Positions 1 through 7,249 of a stretch of DNA of 12,336 bases are shown here, in pieces (the first letter of the stretch is position 1; each line of letters starts with the position of its first letter). Made by a program: the position numbers and the translations under genes. The stretch covers positions 1-12,336 of the forward strand of contig JAJYOS010000092.1 in the NCBI GenBank assembly GCA_021796055.1. The letters run 5' to 3'. Source of the stretch: Bacteroidota bacterium. Its GTDB lineage: Bacteria > Bacteroidota > Kryptoniia > Kryptoniales > JAKASW01. Below the pieces are notes generated by a model. It was not told the origin of the DNA, made no database searches, and worked only from the letters and a program-made list of their open reading frames with translations.

Positions 1-6
1 ATCATC

Positions 7-396
7 TCAGGCGTCCAGGGCGAGTGTGCTTATGTAAGTATAGAACCTGACGCCCACATCCTGAATGTCGTATATGAGTACATCTATTCCGCTAAGCATA
101 GTCACATCAGGCTTATTATGATCGCCATAAAGCGAATAGACCTGAACGCCTGTCTTTGGATCCACCTCGTTCTCGAGATGCTTGCCTGCTGGAGCATCGC
201 CCCTTATCCCATGTTCGGGGGAAAAGAGGGCTTTGATCGACACGTCGTTACCCGTTCTCAGAACATCGACTATGTGTTCCCCTTCCGGCAGAACGCCGCT
301 GTGATTTGTGATTATGCCGACTTGCTTACCGGCGATGAGCTCTCGCTCCGAACCCATCAGCCGTTCGCAGCCGAGCTTTACTCTTCTTTCCGCCAC
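7..396 (-). CDS. NamZ/DUF1343-like exo-beta-N-acetylmuramidase, N-terminal part, closed by an early TGA
   Basis: The N-terminal part matches the DUF1343/NamZ family, which removes terminal MurNAc from peptidoglycan fragments. The family start is visible as VKLGCERLM, then GKQVGIITNHSGV, LFSPEHGIRGDAPAGK and DVLIYDIQDVGVRFYTYIS. The frame is open back to an ATG at 552. I prefer GTG at 396: an AGGAG lies 8 nt upstream (405-409) and family similarity begins six residues later. ATG at 483 would overlap the preceding gene by 8 nt but has no good ribosome site. No start gives a recognisable signal peptide, although many NamZ proteins are exported. From GTG the product is 129 residues, against roughly 380-420 usual for the family. 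It ends at TGA (7-9) inside the conserved first domain, just after FYTYISTL. It is either a broken gene, a sequence error, or a recoded stop; the window ends six bases later. Family assignment is strong; functionality is doubtful. Confidence 0.8.
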   Translation of the reverse strand: MAERRVKLGCERLMGSERELIAGKQVGIITNHSGVLPEGEHIVDVLRTGNDVSIKALFSPEHGIRGDAPAGKHLENEVDPKTGVQVYSLYGDHNKPDVTMLSGIDVLIYDIQDVGVRFYTYISTLALDA

Positions 397-404
397 CTGT
401 GCTT

Positions 405-409
405 CTCCT
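405..409 (-). promoter_or_regulatory. Shine-Dalgarno AGGAG deciding the GTG start of the NamZ-like gene
   Basis: AGGAG on the minus strand lies 8 nt upstream of GTG 396. Neither of the upstream ATG candidates at 483 and 552 has a comparable ribosome site. This supports a start immediately before the family-conserved VKLG segment. Confidence 0.6.
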
Positions 410-475
410 ATTTTGAATCCCGCAATCAATTGAAAATAATCTGCATGTCGTCCAATCTCGGAACGCGAACCGTTT

Positions 476-2404
476 TCACTCATTCGTAGAATCGAATACT
501 TCGAACTCATAAATGGAGTAACTCGAAATTGCCGGAGAACCTTTTGTTCCATTGAGCCGTAAGTATCGGGCTTTTATTGCTCCGAATTTTATCCTTTCTG
601 TTCCACCAACGCCTTTCGTCTCATTCAAAATTGTTTTCCATCTTCTGCCGTCGGCAGAGACCTCAAGTTTAAAATCTATGCCGTAGCCTTTTGCCCAATG
701 GATAACGACTTCATTGAAGTGCCGAGGACGTTTCAAGTCGAGTTGAAACCATTGAGGGTCTAACCCCTTGTCGGCTCCCCATAGAGCAGCTGACGCCCAA
801 CGCGTGTACATCTTCCCGTCGACGGCACTCGAAGGTCTGAAGTCAGGACCGTTCTTAGCGCTTGATGACGCGGTCGCGCGCGCGTGGAGCGCGAGGTTGA
901 TGGGAGCCAGGATGGTTCCCTTTCTCAAAAGATGCAGGACGACCAGCGAGTACGGAGGTACCTTCTCAATAAATTTGTCCGCTGCCCGTGGCAAGTCTCG
1001 CGATTCATCAAGCTTGTGGCTATCGTCAAGTATCCATCCTGTCATTTTCGATTCAGGCTGGAAATCAATCAGATCGATTTCTACGTTCTTTGTCCGCCTC
1101 GCGTCTTTGTTGATTAAAATAATCGCAAGTGTGTCCGCAGCATAAGTAGCCGCGTACGCGGATAACGACGGATCGGAAGAGACGCACCGTACCACCTCGC
1201 TGCCGAACAGGCGGGTGTAAGCCGGGAACACGTAGTAGCTGTAACTCGGCGTGTTCTTCCCATCTTCCGATAATATCCCGTAATCGCCCTTCCCCGGTGG
1301 GTACGAGTTGTGCAGCGCCCAGAAGCAGGAAATTTTCTCGCCGAGTTCTGCCATGGTTCCGAGAAGATCTCCGGTCCATAGCGCGTTCGCGATGGAGAGC
1401 GTTATCGGTCCCGGCCTGCTGTTGACGGAGTTGTAGCCGACGTCGGCGATCCACATCGTATCGGCTCTTTCCAACCCGTGTGCAGGATCAACCAGCGGGA
1501 GTGTCTCCTGCAACGCATGGCGGATTGCATCGTAATCTCGGCGGTAAGTAGCCAGACTTGCGAAGAGCGAATCGGGATATTCTTCCTTGTCAGTCAGCGG
1601 GTAGTAAGAAAAAGTTACTATGTCGATGTAATTGCCTGCGGCCTTCAGCACACGGCAAGTCCAGTCGTTAGGATCATCCGAAGGCTTGACATCCGCGGCG
1701 ATCTTAATAGTCGGATCGACAGCCTTCATCGCTTTTGCAAACTCAATAAATCGCTTCGCGTACTTTTCGGGCGTCGTGTGTCCGGCCGCCCATGCTCCCC
1801 ATTGCTCGTCGCCAACCTCCCAGTATTTTATATCGTAATCTTTGACCCTGTTGCAATACCTAACCCATTCGGCCGCGAGGGAGGGGGGCTCATTGAAGTT
1901 CACGGTAATAAATCCCTGAGCGCCGATGGTTCTAAGGAAAGCCGCGTACTCGTCTGTGTTCATTTCTCCGGCGCTGTTTTCGGGACTGTTCCAAATGTAA
2001 TGGTCGGCGTCATTACCGCCGGGATACTTCAGCATCGTGAAGCCCGCTTCCTTGACCTTCCTTATCGCATCCCGGTCGCAGTCTAGGAGCATGTCCCTCG
2101 CCGGACCCGGAAAAAGATCTTCATCCCACCTCGCCACATTCAATCCGTAAAGGTACGGACTCACCCTGGAAACAATCGTCCCCGCATCCACTTTCACTTT
2201 CACGAGGCTGGACTTCAAGTGGGACGCATGTTCAAAGGCCCGTTCGGACGGAAGCGTTGAACTTTTGGAAGTTGAAGAAGTCGCGCCAAATCCAGCGACG
2301 CTTTGAAGCATAACTGAAAAATAAACCGCCATAAGAATCAAACCAGATACGCTTCCGTTTGCCCTCGAACGCCGATCTATACCCCTGCCAAGGCTAACCT
2401 TCAC
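476..2404 (-). CDS. Secreted clan GH-A glycoside-hydrolase-like protein (arabinofuranosidase-type) with C-terminal F5/8-type (CBM32) domain
   Basis: From GTG 2404 the protein has 642 residues. The start overlaps the small upstream gene by 11 nt, with AAGGA 12 nt before it; a longer open frame runs back to 2545 but would read through that gene. Residues 1-41 look like a signal peptide: basic n-region, hydrophobic LILMAVYFSVMLQSVAG core. Residues 70-495 resemble GH51-like TIM barrels: VSPYLYGLNVARW, then MLKYPGGNDADHYIW (about 124-138), then KYWEVGDEQWGAW (193-205), where the acid/base Glu would be E200. SVNSRPGPITLSIANALWTGD follows the beta-7 site, and a beta-sandwich tail ends at PPYSLVVLHLL. 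Residues 500-640 form a discoidin domain (AVDGKMYTRWAS, WFQLDL, FKLEVSADGRRW, YLRLNG), likely for glycan binding. Odd points: the usual GNE is GDE, and the expected nucleophile Glu appears to be Gly323 in IADVGYNS. Export with a changed active site suggests unusual specificity or a binding role. The fold call is firm, the substrate unknown. Confidence 0.75.
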   Translation of the reverse strand: MKVSLGRGIDRRSRANGSVSGLILMAVYFSVMLQSVAGFGATSSTSKSSTLPSERAFEHASHLKSSLVKVKVDAGTIVSRVSPYLYGLNVARWDEDLFPGPARDMLLDCDRDAIRKVKEAGFTMLKYPGGNDADHYIWNSPENSAGEMNTDEYAAFLRTIGAQGFITVNFNEPPSLAAEWVRYCNRVKDYDIKYWEVGDEQWGAWAAGHTTPEKYAKRFIEFAKAMKAVDPTIKIAADVKPSDDPNDWTCRVLKAAGNYIDIVTFSYYPLTDKEEYPDSLFASLATYRRDYDAIRHALQETLPLVDPAHGLERADTMWIADVGYNSVNSRPGPITLSIANALWTGDLLGTMAELGEKISCFWALHNSYPPGKGDYGILSEDGKNTPSYSYYVFPAYTRLFGSEVVRCVSSDPSLSAYAATYAADTLAIILINKDARRTKNVEIDLIDFQPESKMTGWILDDSHKLDESRDLPRAADKFIEKVPPYSLVVLHLLRKGTILAPINLALHARATASSSAKNGPDFRPSSAVDGKMYTRWASAALWGADKGLDPQWFQLDLKRPRHFNEVVIHWAKGYGIDFKLEVSADGRRWKTILNETKGVGGTERIKFGAIKARYLRLNGTKGSPAISSYSIYEFEVFDSTNE

Positions 2405-2561
2405 GTTTTTCGTTCTTCCTTTCCACGACTTTCTTATTCGCTTTCGACAGGAGGGACCTGAGATCCTGGATACCGTAGAACGTGATTCCCGCAGCCACCG
2501 CGAAAAAGGCGAGAGTGGAGATACCGTACATGATGATCCAAACAATGCTCGCTTCAGACAT
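2394..2561 (-). CDS. 55-residue single-helix membrane protein, probable small partner of the SSS symporter
   Basis: From ATG 2561 this is 55 residues. The start is well set: GGAGGT (2569-2574) lies 7 nt upstream, and the ATG overlaps the symporter stop codon by 8 nt (ATGTCTGA), so translation is probably coupled. An in-frame ATG at 2588 would add nine residues but lacks such a site. Residues about 6-29 (IVWIIMYGISTLAFFAVAAG onward) form one transmembrane helix. The remaining 25 residues are strongly charged (LLSKANKKVVERKNEKREG), so by the positive-inside rule the C-terminus should be cytoplasmic. Short one-helix subunits encoded directly after sodium symporters are known, for example MetS of the MetPS methionine transporter, and small accessory proteins are recognised beside other symporters. 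I infer the same role here. Its 3' end overlaps the glycoside-hydrolase-like gene by 11 nt. Confidence 0.75.
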   Translation of the reverse strand: MSEASIVWIIMYGISTLAFFAVAAGITFYGIQDLRSLLSKANKKVVERKNEKREG

Positions 2562-4068
2562 ACGATTTACCTCCAGCTTCGTCATCATAATAAGACTTCG
2601 GCAGTTGTACCGGCGGGCGCGTATTCTGGGTCAGCAGCGAGCCGATCACCATGCCCGCCGCCGCGAGCACGAAGCTCAGGAACCCGGAGACATTGACGTT
2701 AATAAGAAAGTGGAGTCCCTTGGGAAGCGTGTCCTGAAATTGAGAAAGCACCAGGAAGGCGGCAGGGGCGACGGCGCCGAGCGCGAGGCCGGAGTACGCT
2801 CCCACTATGTTCGCCTTTTTCCAATAGAGTCCGGCAGTCACGCAAGCGAAAGCTCCCGCCGCATACATCGCGCCGGTAAGCGAAAGGTATTGAAAGGCGG
2901 TCGACGGGAGCTGGTAGAATAACCCGAACACCAGCATGAATATTCCTATCGCGCCAGCGACGATCCTCGTCATGGCTACGTTAGCCTTGTCCGACATCGG
3001 TGATTTCAGGAGAGGGGCAATGATATCTCTCGTAGCCACAGTGCTCCATGCAAGGAGGTACGCGCTATAAGTCGACATGGATGCGGCGAGCATGCCCGCC
3101 ACCATCAGCCCAAGCAGCCCTGACGGGACAAGCGTACCGAGAAGTCTCGGCATGGCGACCAGCGAATTGATCTTCGGACCAAACATTGCCAGCGCGGCGA
3201 CCCCCCAAAGCATCGGGATCATATATCTTCCGGCCAGTGTGAACCCACTAAAGAGGAACACTTTCCTGCCCACCTCCGGAGATTCCGAAGCAAACGACTT
3301 TGAAACGGCAGGCTGATTCAAAGCCGACAACGCGATACTTCCGACAAGCATCCAAAATATGAAGACCCAGCCGAACTGCGGATTGGTTATCGGATCGACG
3401 CCATCTTTCCCATACTGTGTTACGACGGTATGGGCGATAGAAGCCATGCTTACCTTCGACAGCACGAATATCGTCGCGATGAGCATGCCGAATGAAAGGA
3501 CCACGAATTGAATGAAGTCTGTTATCACAACCGAAAACATCCCGCCGAGGATCGTGTAGCTGACGACGATGATGAGCATTATCACCATGACGACAGCCTT
3601 TTCCTTCTCGCCAAGTCCCATCGTTTCGGTCAGGAAAATCCCGTCGAATCTGAGAAAGACGCCCATGTTGAGTACGCCTCCGACGAAAAGGAGGACTCCG
3701 CCGAGCCATCTTACCGATTTGTCGTATCGAAGCTCATAGAATTCCGGGATCGTGATTACCTTCAAACGTCTCAAGCCTGAGACAATGAACCCGGTCTTTC
3801 CGATAACCATGTAACCGAACACGCCAATCAATCCGAGTATGAAACAAGAGAACCCCGTGAGATAGCCGAGCTGACCAAAGTACATAAAAGTCACGACCCC
3901 GATTTCAGTGGCGATGAGAGTCGCCGAACCGAGTGCGACTTTCACCTTTCTTCCGGCAACGTAATACCCCTCCATGTTCTCCACATATCTTCTCGCTCTC
4001 AGTCCGATGTAGACCGTGCCTGCGAGGTAGACCACAAGGATCACCCAGTCAATGAGATGGAAGTTCAT
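2554..4068 (-). CDS. Sodium:solute symporter (SSS/SGLT family)
   Basis: A 504-residue polytopic inner-membrane protein of usual SSS length, with about 13 hydrophobic segments. Family landmarks are the N-terminal LIDWVILVVYLAGTVYIGLR helix, GYYVAGRKV (residues 34-42), a broken first-helix stretch TLIATEIGVVTF (50-61), TIPEFYELRYD (106-116) and the SSS signature YTILGGMFSVVITDFIQFVV (171-190). It should import an organic solute driven by sodium. The substrate cannot be read from sequence; the neighbouring amino-sugar and muramidase-type genes make a sugar or amino sugar more likely than proline or acetate. GAGGAG sits only 2 nt before ATG 4068, an unusually tight spacing, but there is no better start before the first helix. 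An 89-nt gap separates it from the upstream GNAT gene, and its 3' end overlaps the small membrane protein gene. Confidence 0.9.
   Translation of the reverse strand: MNFHLIDWVILVVYLAGTVYIGLRARRYVENMEGYYVAGRKVKVALGSATLIATEIGVVTFMYFGQLGYLTGFSCFILGLIGVFGYMVIGKTGFIVSGLRRLKVITIPEFYELRYDKSVRWLGGVLLFVGGVLNMGVFLRFDGIFLTETMGLGEKEKAVVMVIMLIIVVSYTILGGMFSVVITDFIQFVVLSFGMLIATIFVLSKVSMASIAHTVVTQYGKDGVDPITNPQFGWVFIFWMLVGSIALSALNQPAVSKSFASESPEVGRKVFLFSGFTLAGRYMIPMLWGVAALAMFGPKINSLVAMPRLLGTLVPSGLLGLMVAGMLAASMSTYSAYLLAWSTVATRDIIAPLLKSPMSDKANVAMTRIVAGAIGIFMLVFGLFYQLPSTAFQYLSLTGAMYAAGAFACVTAGLYWKKANIVGAYSGLALGAVAPAAFLVLSQFQDTLPKGLHFLINVNVSGFLSFVLAAAGMVIGSLLTQNTRPPVQLPKSYYDDEAGGKSYV
2569..2574 (-). promoter_or_regulatory. 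Near-perfect Shine-Dalgarno GGAGGT inside the symporter gene
   Basis: GGAGGT lies 7 nt upstream of ATG 2561, within the last codons of the symporter. It fixes the start of the 55-residue protein and shows that the short frame is translated in its own right rather than being a chance frame. Confidence 0.7.
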
Positions 4069-4157
4069 GTCTCCTCATCTGGTTATAGTCCACCCCACCG
4101 GCCGGAGCTCTGCGCGGTTCATTCAATACCCGCGGCGCCTGTTAGAAAACGCACTGA

Positions 4158-5153
4158 CTACTTCAGCTCCTTCAGCATAATCTCATATCGTCTGGTGACC
4201 TTAAGTCCGCGTCTGTAATAAAAATCCTTGGCGTGACCGTTGGCCCAAGCGAGCCAAAGGTTCTGAATCCCTTTTTCTTTCATCTGAAGCGCCGTGCGGT
4301 CATACAGGCACGTGCCGACTCCCATGCCGCTCAGCGACTGGTCGATGGCAAACGGCCCGAAGTGTTCGTTCTCATAATGGCTGAATCCGACAACACGGCG
4401 GTCCTGCACTGCCACGAGTATGCGATTGGTATTGGGATCATGTCTCAATTCCTCAAACGCGACCCTGAAAAGGTCACCTGGATAGTTGGTCCCCAGAAAA
4501 TTGAGGAGCCCGGAAATATACATCGGTTCGAACACACGAATACTGATCCCTCTCGCGTCGAGGGACTTACTCGCTTCTTCGCCTTCGGCGGAAATTTCGA
4601 AATCAAGGAGCGATCGCCGCATGCTGTATACTCTCTCGAATCGCCTGTAACCGAGCTTTCGGAGAAGAGTGTGGCTCTCCGGGTAGGAGTCAAGGTCGAT
4701 CCCAGGAGCAAAATAGTTTGGAGTATAGGACGACACGTACACCGCCGTAACGCCCACGCTCTTCAGGAAAGATTCAGATGCCTCGATGAGCTTTTCTCCA
4801 AGGCCCGATCTGCGGAAATCAGGGTGGACAAAGAAAACCGTAATCCATCCCGTGCCCTGTTCCAGACCTGCCCCGTAATATGGATGCTTCCTTCGAAGGG
4901 CCACGGAAAAACCAACCGCGCGTCCTCCGGAGAAGGCTACCAAACAACCGCGCGGATCAAAATTTTCATCGAGGAGAATTTTCCTGCGGAAAATGTCAGT
5001 CGTAATCGGATCACGAACGAGACATTGATTCCACAAATCTATGACATCAGCTTCCTCTTTGCCTCCAAACGTCTCGATTGTGGGAAGCTTATTTGTATTT
5101 ACTTCATTGGGGGACGTTGCAGTCCGCGTCTTCACGGTTCCAGGCTTTTCCAT
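4158..5153 (-). CDS. Two-domain (tandem) GNAT N-acetyltransferase B
   Basis: A 331-residue protein made of two GNAT folds. Domain 1 (about 25-180) carries the acetyl-CoA loop RRSGLG (114-119) after WITVFFVHPDF. Domain 2 (about 203-330) carries SGMGVG (275-280) after HFGPFAIDQSL, and ends in a typical YYRRGLKVTRRY segment. No transmembrane segment or signal is visible, so it should act in the cytoplasm with acetyl-CoA. It is a diverged paralogue of the gene at 7250-8215, sharing LLDENFD, a YxPxYFxPGxD segment and EHFGPF/AHFGPF. ATG 5153 overlaps the PIG-L gene by 22 nt with only a weak AGAAG site; GTG 5135 (residue 7) would give the classic 4-nt GTGA overlap and is an equally good start. Because both loops look intact, both domains may bind acetyl-CoA. 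Acceptor unknown; an amino sugar is suggested by context only. Confidence 0.85.
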   Translation of the reverse strand: MEKPGTVKTRTATSPNEVNTNKLPTIETFGGKEEADVIDLWNQCLVRDPITTDIFRRKILLDENFDPRGCLVAFSGGRAVGFSVALRRKHPYYGAGLEQGTGWITVFFVHPDFRRSGLGEKLIEASESFLKSVGVTAVYVSSYTPNYFAPGIDLDSYPESHTLLRKLGYRRFERVYSMRRSLLDFEISAEGEEASKSLDARGISIRVFEPMYISGLLNFLGTNYPGDLFRVAFEELRHDPNTNRILVAVQDRRVVGFSHYENEHFGPFAIDQSLSGMGVGTCLYDRTALQMKEKGIQNLWLAWANGHAKDFYYRRGLKVTRRYEIMLKELK

Positions 5154-5863
5154 CTGACTTTCTTCTCGAAGTTGTCAATGTCGAAGGTCTCTGCGTAACG
5201 GAACCCGCCCTCCGCCCCACGAACTGTGGCCAGCGCTTTATAGTAATTGAGATAAGGAAAACTCGATATTTTTCCGCCAATGAATTCATACTTGGCGACT
5301 GCTTTTTCCCACGTGTCGAATGATTCGGTGACATCGACGTAAATATATGGTTGATATCCCTCCATATCTTCCCAATTCTCGGTATAGAGCACTCTCCTCA
5401 CTCCTCTCCACGCGGGGTATTCCGACTTTGAATACGGAGTGACGGTCGAAACGGACGGCAGGCTCGCGAGGAGGACAGCATCCACGGTGATGGCATGGGT
5501 ATTGGCGTGATCGGGATGTATGCTGTTCTTCCAATGAGTGATGATGTCTGTCGGCTTCACCAGCCTGATCACGTTGGCGACATATCTTCTCGCCGTCTCA
5601 TCGTTCGGTACTTCGCCGTCTTTGTAGGGCCCGAAGATGGCTTCACCGCCCAGGAGGCTGTCGACTTCAACCGCCTCTCTCCTTTTCTGCGCCCCATATT
5701 CCTCGGCTGACATTCGCGGATTACCTCCTTCGCCGAGTGTCATGTGAAGAAAGACGATGCGGTCACCTAGCTTCGCCTGCTTCGCCAAAACGGCGCCGCA
5801 TGCTATTTCCATATCGCCCGCGTGCGCGCCGATCGCAAGAATTGTCCTCCTCTCGTCCTTCAT
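5132..5863 (-). CDS. PIG-L family zinc-dependent deacetylase with variant AHAGD motif
   Basis: PIG-L/LmbE enzymes remove acetyl groups from GlcNAc-type substrates (MshB, BshB, PIG-L). From ATG 5863 the product has 243 residues. It opens with TILAIGAHAGDMEIACGA (7-24), then LHMTLGEGGNP, and has the second metal site IHPDHANTH (115-123). H14, D17 and H119-type residues can supply the zinc ligands. The usual HPDD is HAGD here, so the Asp that acts as general base in MshB is Gly16. Start choice: AAGGA lies 7 nt before ATG 5863, and PIG-L proteins normally begin just before this strand. The frame is also open to a TTG at 5965, 1 nt after the upstream stop, which would add a membrane anchor (FLSPLLFILSYWMM) but lacks a good ribosome site. 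It shares a 4- or 22-nt overlap with tandem-GNAT B, implying coupled expression of a deacetylase and an acetyltransferase. Confidence 0.85.
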   Translation of the reverse strand: MKDERRTILAIGAHAGDMEIACGAVLAKQAKLGDRIVFLHMTLGEGGNPRMSAEEYGAQKRREAVEVDSLLGGEAIFGPYKDGEVPNDETARRYVANVIRLVKPTDIITHWKNSIHPDHANTHAITVDAVLLASLPSVSTVTPYSKSEYPAWRGVRRVLYTENWEDMEGYQPYIYVDVTESFDTWEKAVAKYEFIGGKISSFPYLNYYKALATVRGAEGGFRYAETFDIDNFEKKVRWKSLEP

Positions 5864-5870
5864 CTTCCCG

Positions 5871-5875
5871 TCCTT
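5871..5875 (-). promoter_or_regulatory. Shine-Dalgarno AAGGA favouring the internal ATG of the PIG-L gene
   Basis: AAGGA stands 7 nt upstream of ATG 5863. The longer TTG start at 5965 has only an AAAGAT-like sequence before it. The site supports the short cytoplasmic form, without excluding the anchored form. Confidence 0.5.
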
Positions 5876-5966
5876 TCTTTCAACCGGTCCGCTCTTCATC
5901 ATCCAATAACTTAAAATAAACAGAAGCGGAGATAAGAAAACGTAACCACGAAATACAGTTCTCAAT

Positions 5967-7133
5967 TTAGATCTTTATGAATATTTTCTTTCGGTAGAAC
6001 ATATACATCACGCCGTACCATAGCAGCAGATAAGCTATCGAGTACAGCATTGACGCGTTGTAGCTGCTCGCCAGCGGCGCAAAGACAGCGTTGTAAATGA
6101 CACTCTTCAGACTCTCCCTGACTGCGGCGCCCGCCGGCGAGGATACCGAGACAAAGACTATATCGAGGATGAGCGCGACAAAAGTCGAGAGAAAGAATGA
6201 AGTAATCGCATTCGATCCGAACACAAGGAAAGGTTGCGTCCATTTCTTGAAACCCCTCACATCTACAAGCCAATAGCAGACGCCGAGGACTTCGAGCGCC
6301 ACCCCGGCCGTGAACACGACGTAGGAACTGCTCCATAAGAGCTTGTTAATCGGAAACCAGATGGCCATCACCGAACCGATCAAGATGCCGAAATTTCCGA
6401 AGACGAGCATCCCTGCGGCCTTTTCTATTCCGCTTCTGCCGGACCTCAGGTAATGTCCGGTAAGGGATCCGAGAAGCACCGTGGAAATAGAGGGGATAAG
6501 GCTGAGAATTCCTTCCGCGTGATGGAGTCTATACTGCCCCACGACGAGCAGATGTTGGTGCCAACCCTGGAGAAGCACCTTGTCAACGTACCACCACATG
6601 TTGCCCACCGGCGCGAGGACGCCCGCCCCGTATCCGGGCACCGGCACCGCCAGCATCAGTATCCAGTAAATCACGACGCATGAGACTGCCACGACGGCCT
6701 GTGACACGACATCGGTGAATAGAAAAATCGTTCCGGCCATCAAGTAGATAAGCCCTATTCTTTGCAGCACGTTGAGGATCAGCCTGTGCGAAAAGTCGAA
6801 GTTGGGGATGCCGGACAGGAGCATCCCAAGCGAGATAAGCATTAACGATCTCGCAAAAACATGCTTCAGGAGTTTTCCACGGCTCTCACCTTTCGCGAGC
6901 CTCTTACTGAACGAGAACGGCATCGCGACTCCGATGATAAACAGGAAGAACGGGAACACCAGGTCCGTTGGAGTCCAGCCATTCCATTCAACGTGGGCGA
7001 GCGCAGGGTAAACATGCGACCAGTCACCGGCATTGTTCACAAGGATCATCCCCGCGATGGTAAGTCCCCTGAAGACATCCAGCGATATCAGCCTCGCCGG
7101 GCCCGATGCGGCAGGCTCCTCCTGTGGGATCAT
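5967..7133 (-). CDS. DUF5009 / NagX / HGSNAT-like membrane N-acetyltransferase
   Basis: A 388-residue polytopic protein of the COG4299/DUF5009 family, related to lysosomal heparan-alpha-glucosaminide N-acetyltransferase, which passes acetyl groups from cytoplasmic acetyl-CoA across a membrane to terminal glucosamine. Signature segments are RLISLDVFRGLTIAGMILVN (14-33), WNGWTPTDLVFPFFLFIIGV (50-69), ILNVLQRIGLIYL (119-131), VPVPGYGAGVLAPVGN (163-178) and EGILSLIPSISTVLLG (207-222). About ten hydrophobic segments are visible and the length is normal for bacterial members. The start is fixed by AGGAGG (7141-7146) 7 nt before ATG 7133. Bacterial NagX genes occur in GlcNAc-utilisation clusters; here the next gene is a PIG-L deacetylase, so acetyl addition and removal are encoded side by side. 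The position usually holding Asp before EG (DPEG) is HHAEG here. Exact acceptor unknown. Confidence 0.88.
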   Translation of the reverse strand: MIPQEEPAASGPARLISLDVFRGLTIAGMILVNNAGDWSHVYPALAHVEWNGWTPTDLVFPFFLFIIGVAMPFSFSKRLAKGESRGKLLKHVFARSLMLISLGMLLSGIPNFDFSHRLILNVLQRIGLIYLMAGTIFLFTDVVSQAVVAVSCVVIYWILMLAVPVPGYGAGVLAPVGNMWWYVDKVLLQGWHQHLLVVGQYRLHHAEGILSLIPSISTVLLGSLTGHYLRSGRSGIEKAAGMLVFGNFGILIGSVMAIWFPINKLLWSSSYVVFTAGVALEVLGVCYWLVDVRGFKKWTQPFLVFGSNAITSFFLSTFVALILDIVFVSVSSPAGAAVRESLKSVIYNAVFAPLASSYNASMLYSIAYLLLWYGVMYMFYRKKIFIKI

Positions 7134-7140
7134 CCCCTTC

Positions 7141-7146
7141 CCTCCT
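7141..7146 (-). promoter_or_regulatory. Strong Shine-Dalgarno AGGAGG for the DUF5009 gene
   Basis: AGGAGG lies 7 nt before ATG 7133, in the 116-nt gap after tandem-GNAT A. It is among the best ribosome sites in the window, so this protein may be made at a higher level than its neighbours. Confidence 0.6.
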
Positions 7147-7249
7147 TTCTATTTATCTTCACGGAAATTTCGTCCATGGAATCAACGCCGCGGGTATAAT
7201 ATGGAGCGGCAAGCCGTTACGCGTTGGTAGGTCGTTGCGCATCATGGAA

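Noticed and set aside
1478..2086. Plus-strand 202-codon frame and similar frames opposite the GH-like gene
   Set aside because: They lie opposite a clear coding region with signal peptide and conserved barrel motifs; the products look like mirror translation with no family features.
4233..5198. A 321-codon open frame on the plus strand, antisense to tandem-GNAT B
   Set aside because: The minus-strand product has full GNAT motifs over the same span. The antisense product shows no recognisable domain and no ribosome site, and is an expected mirror frame.
7195..7200. A perfect TATAAT on the plus strand between DUF5009 and tandem-GNAT A
   Set aside because: It faces away from the leftward genes and no plus-strand gene follows it. 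On the minus strand the nearby TATTAT has no matching -35 box at a suitable distance.
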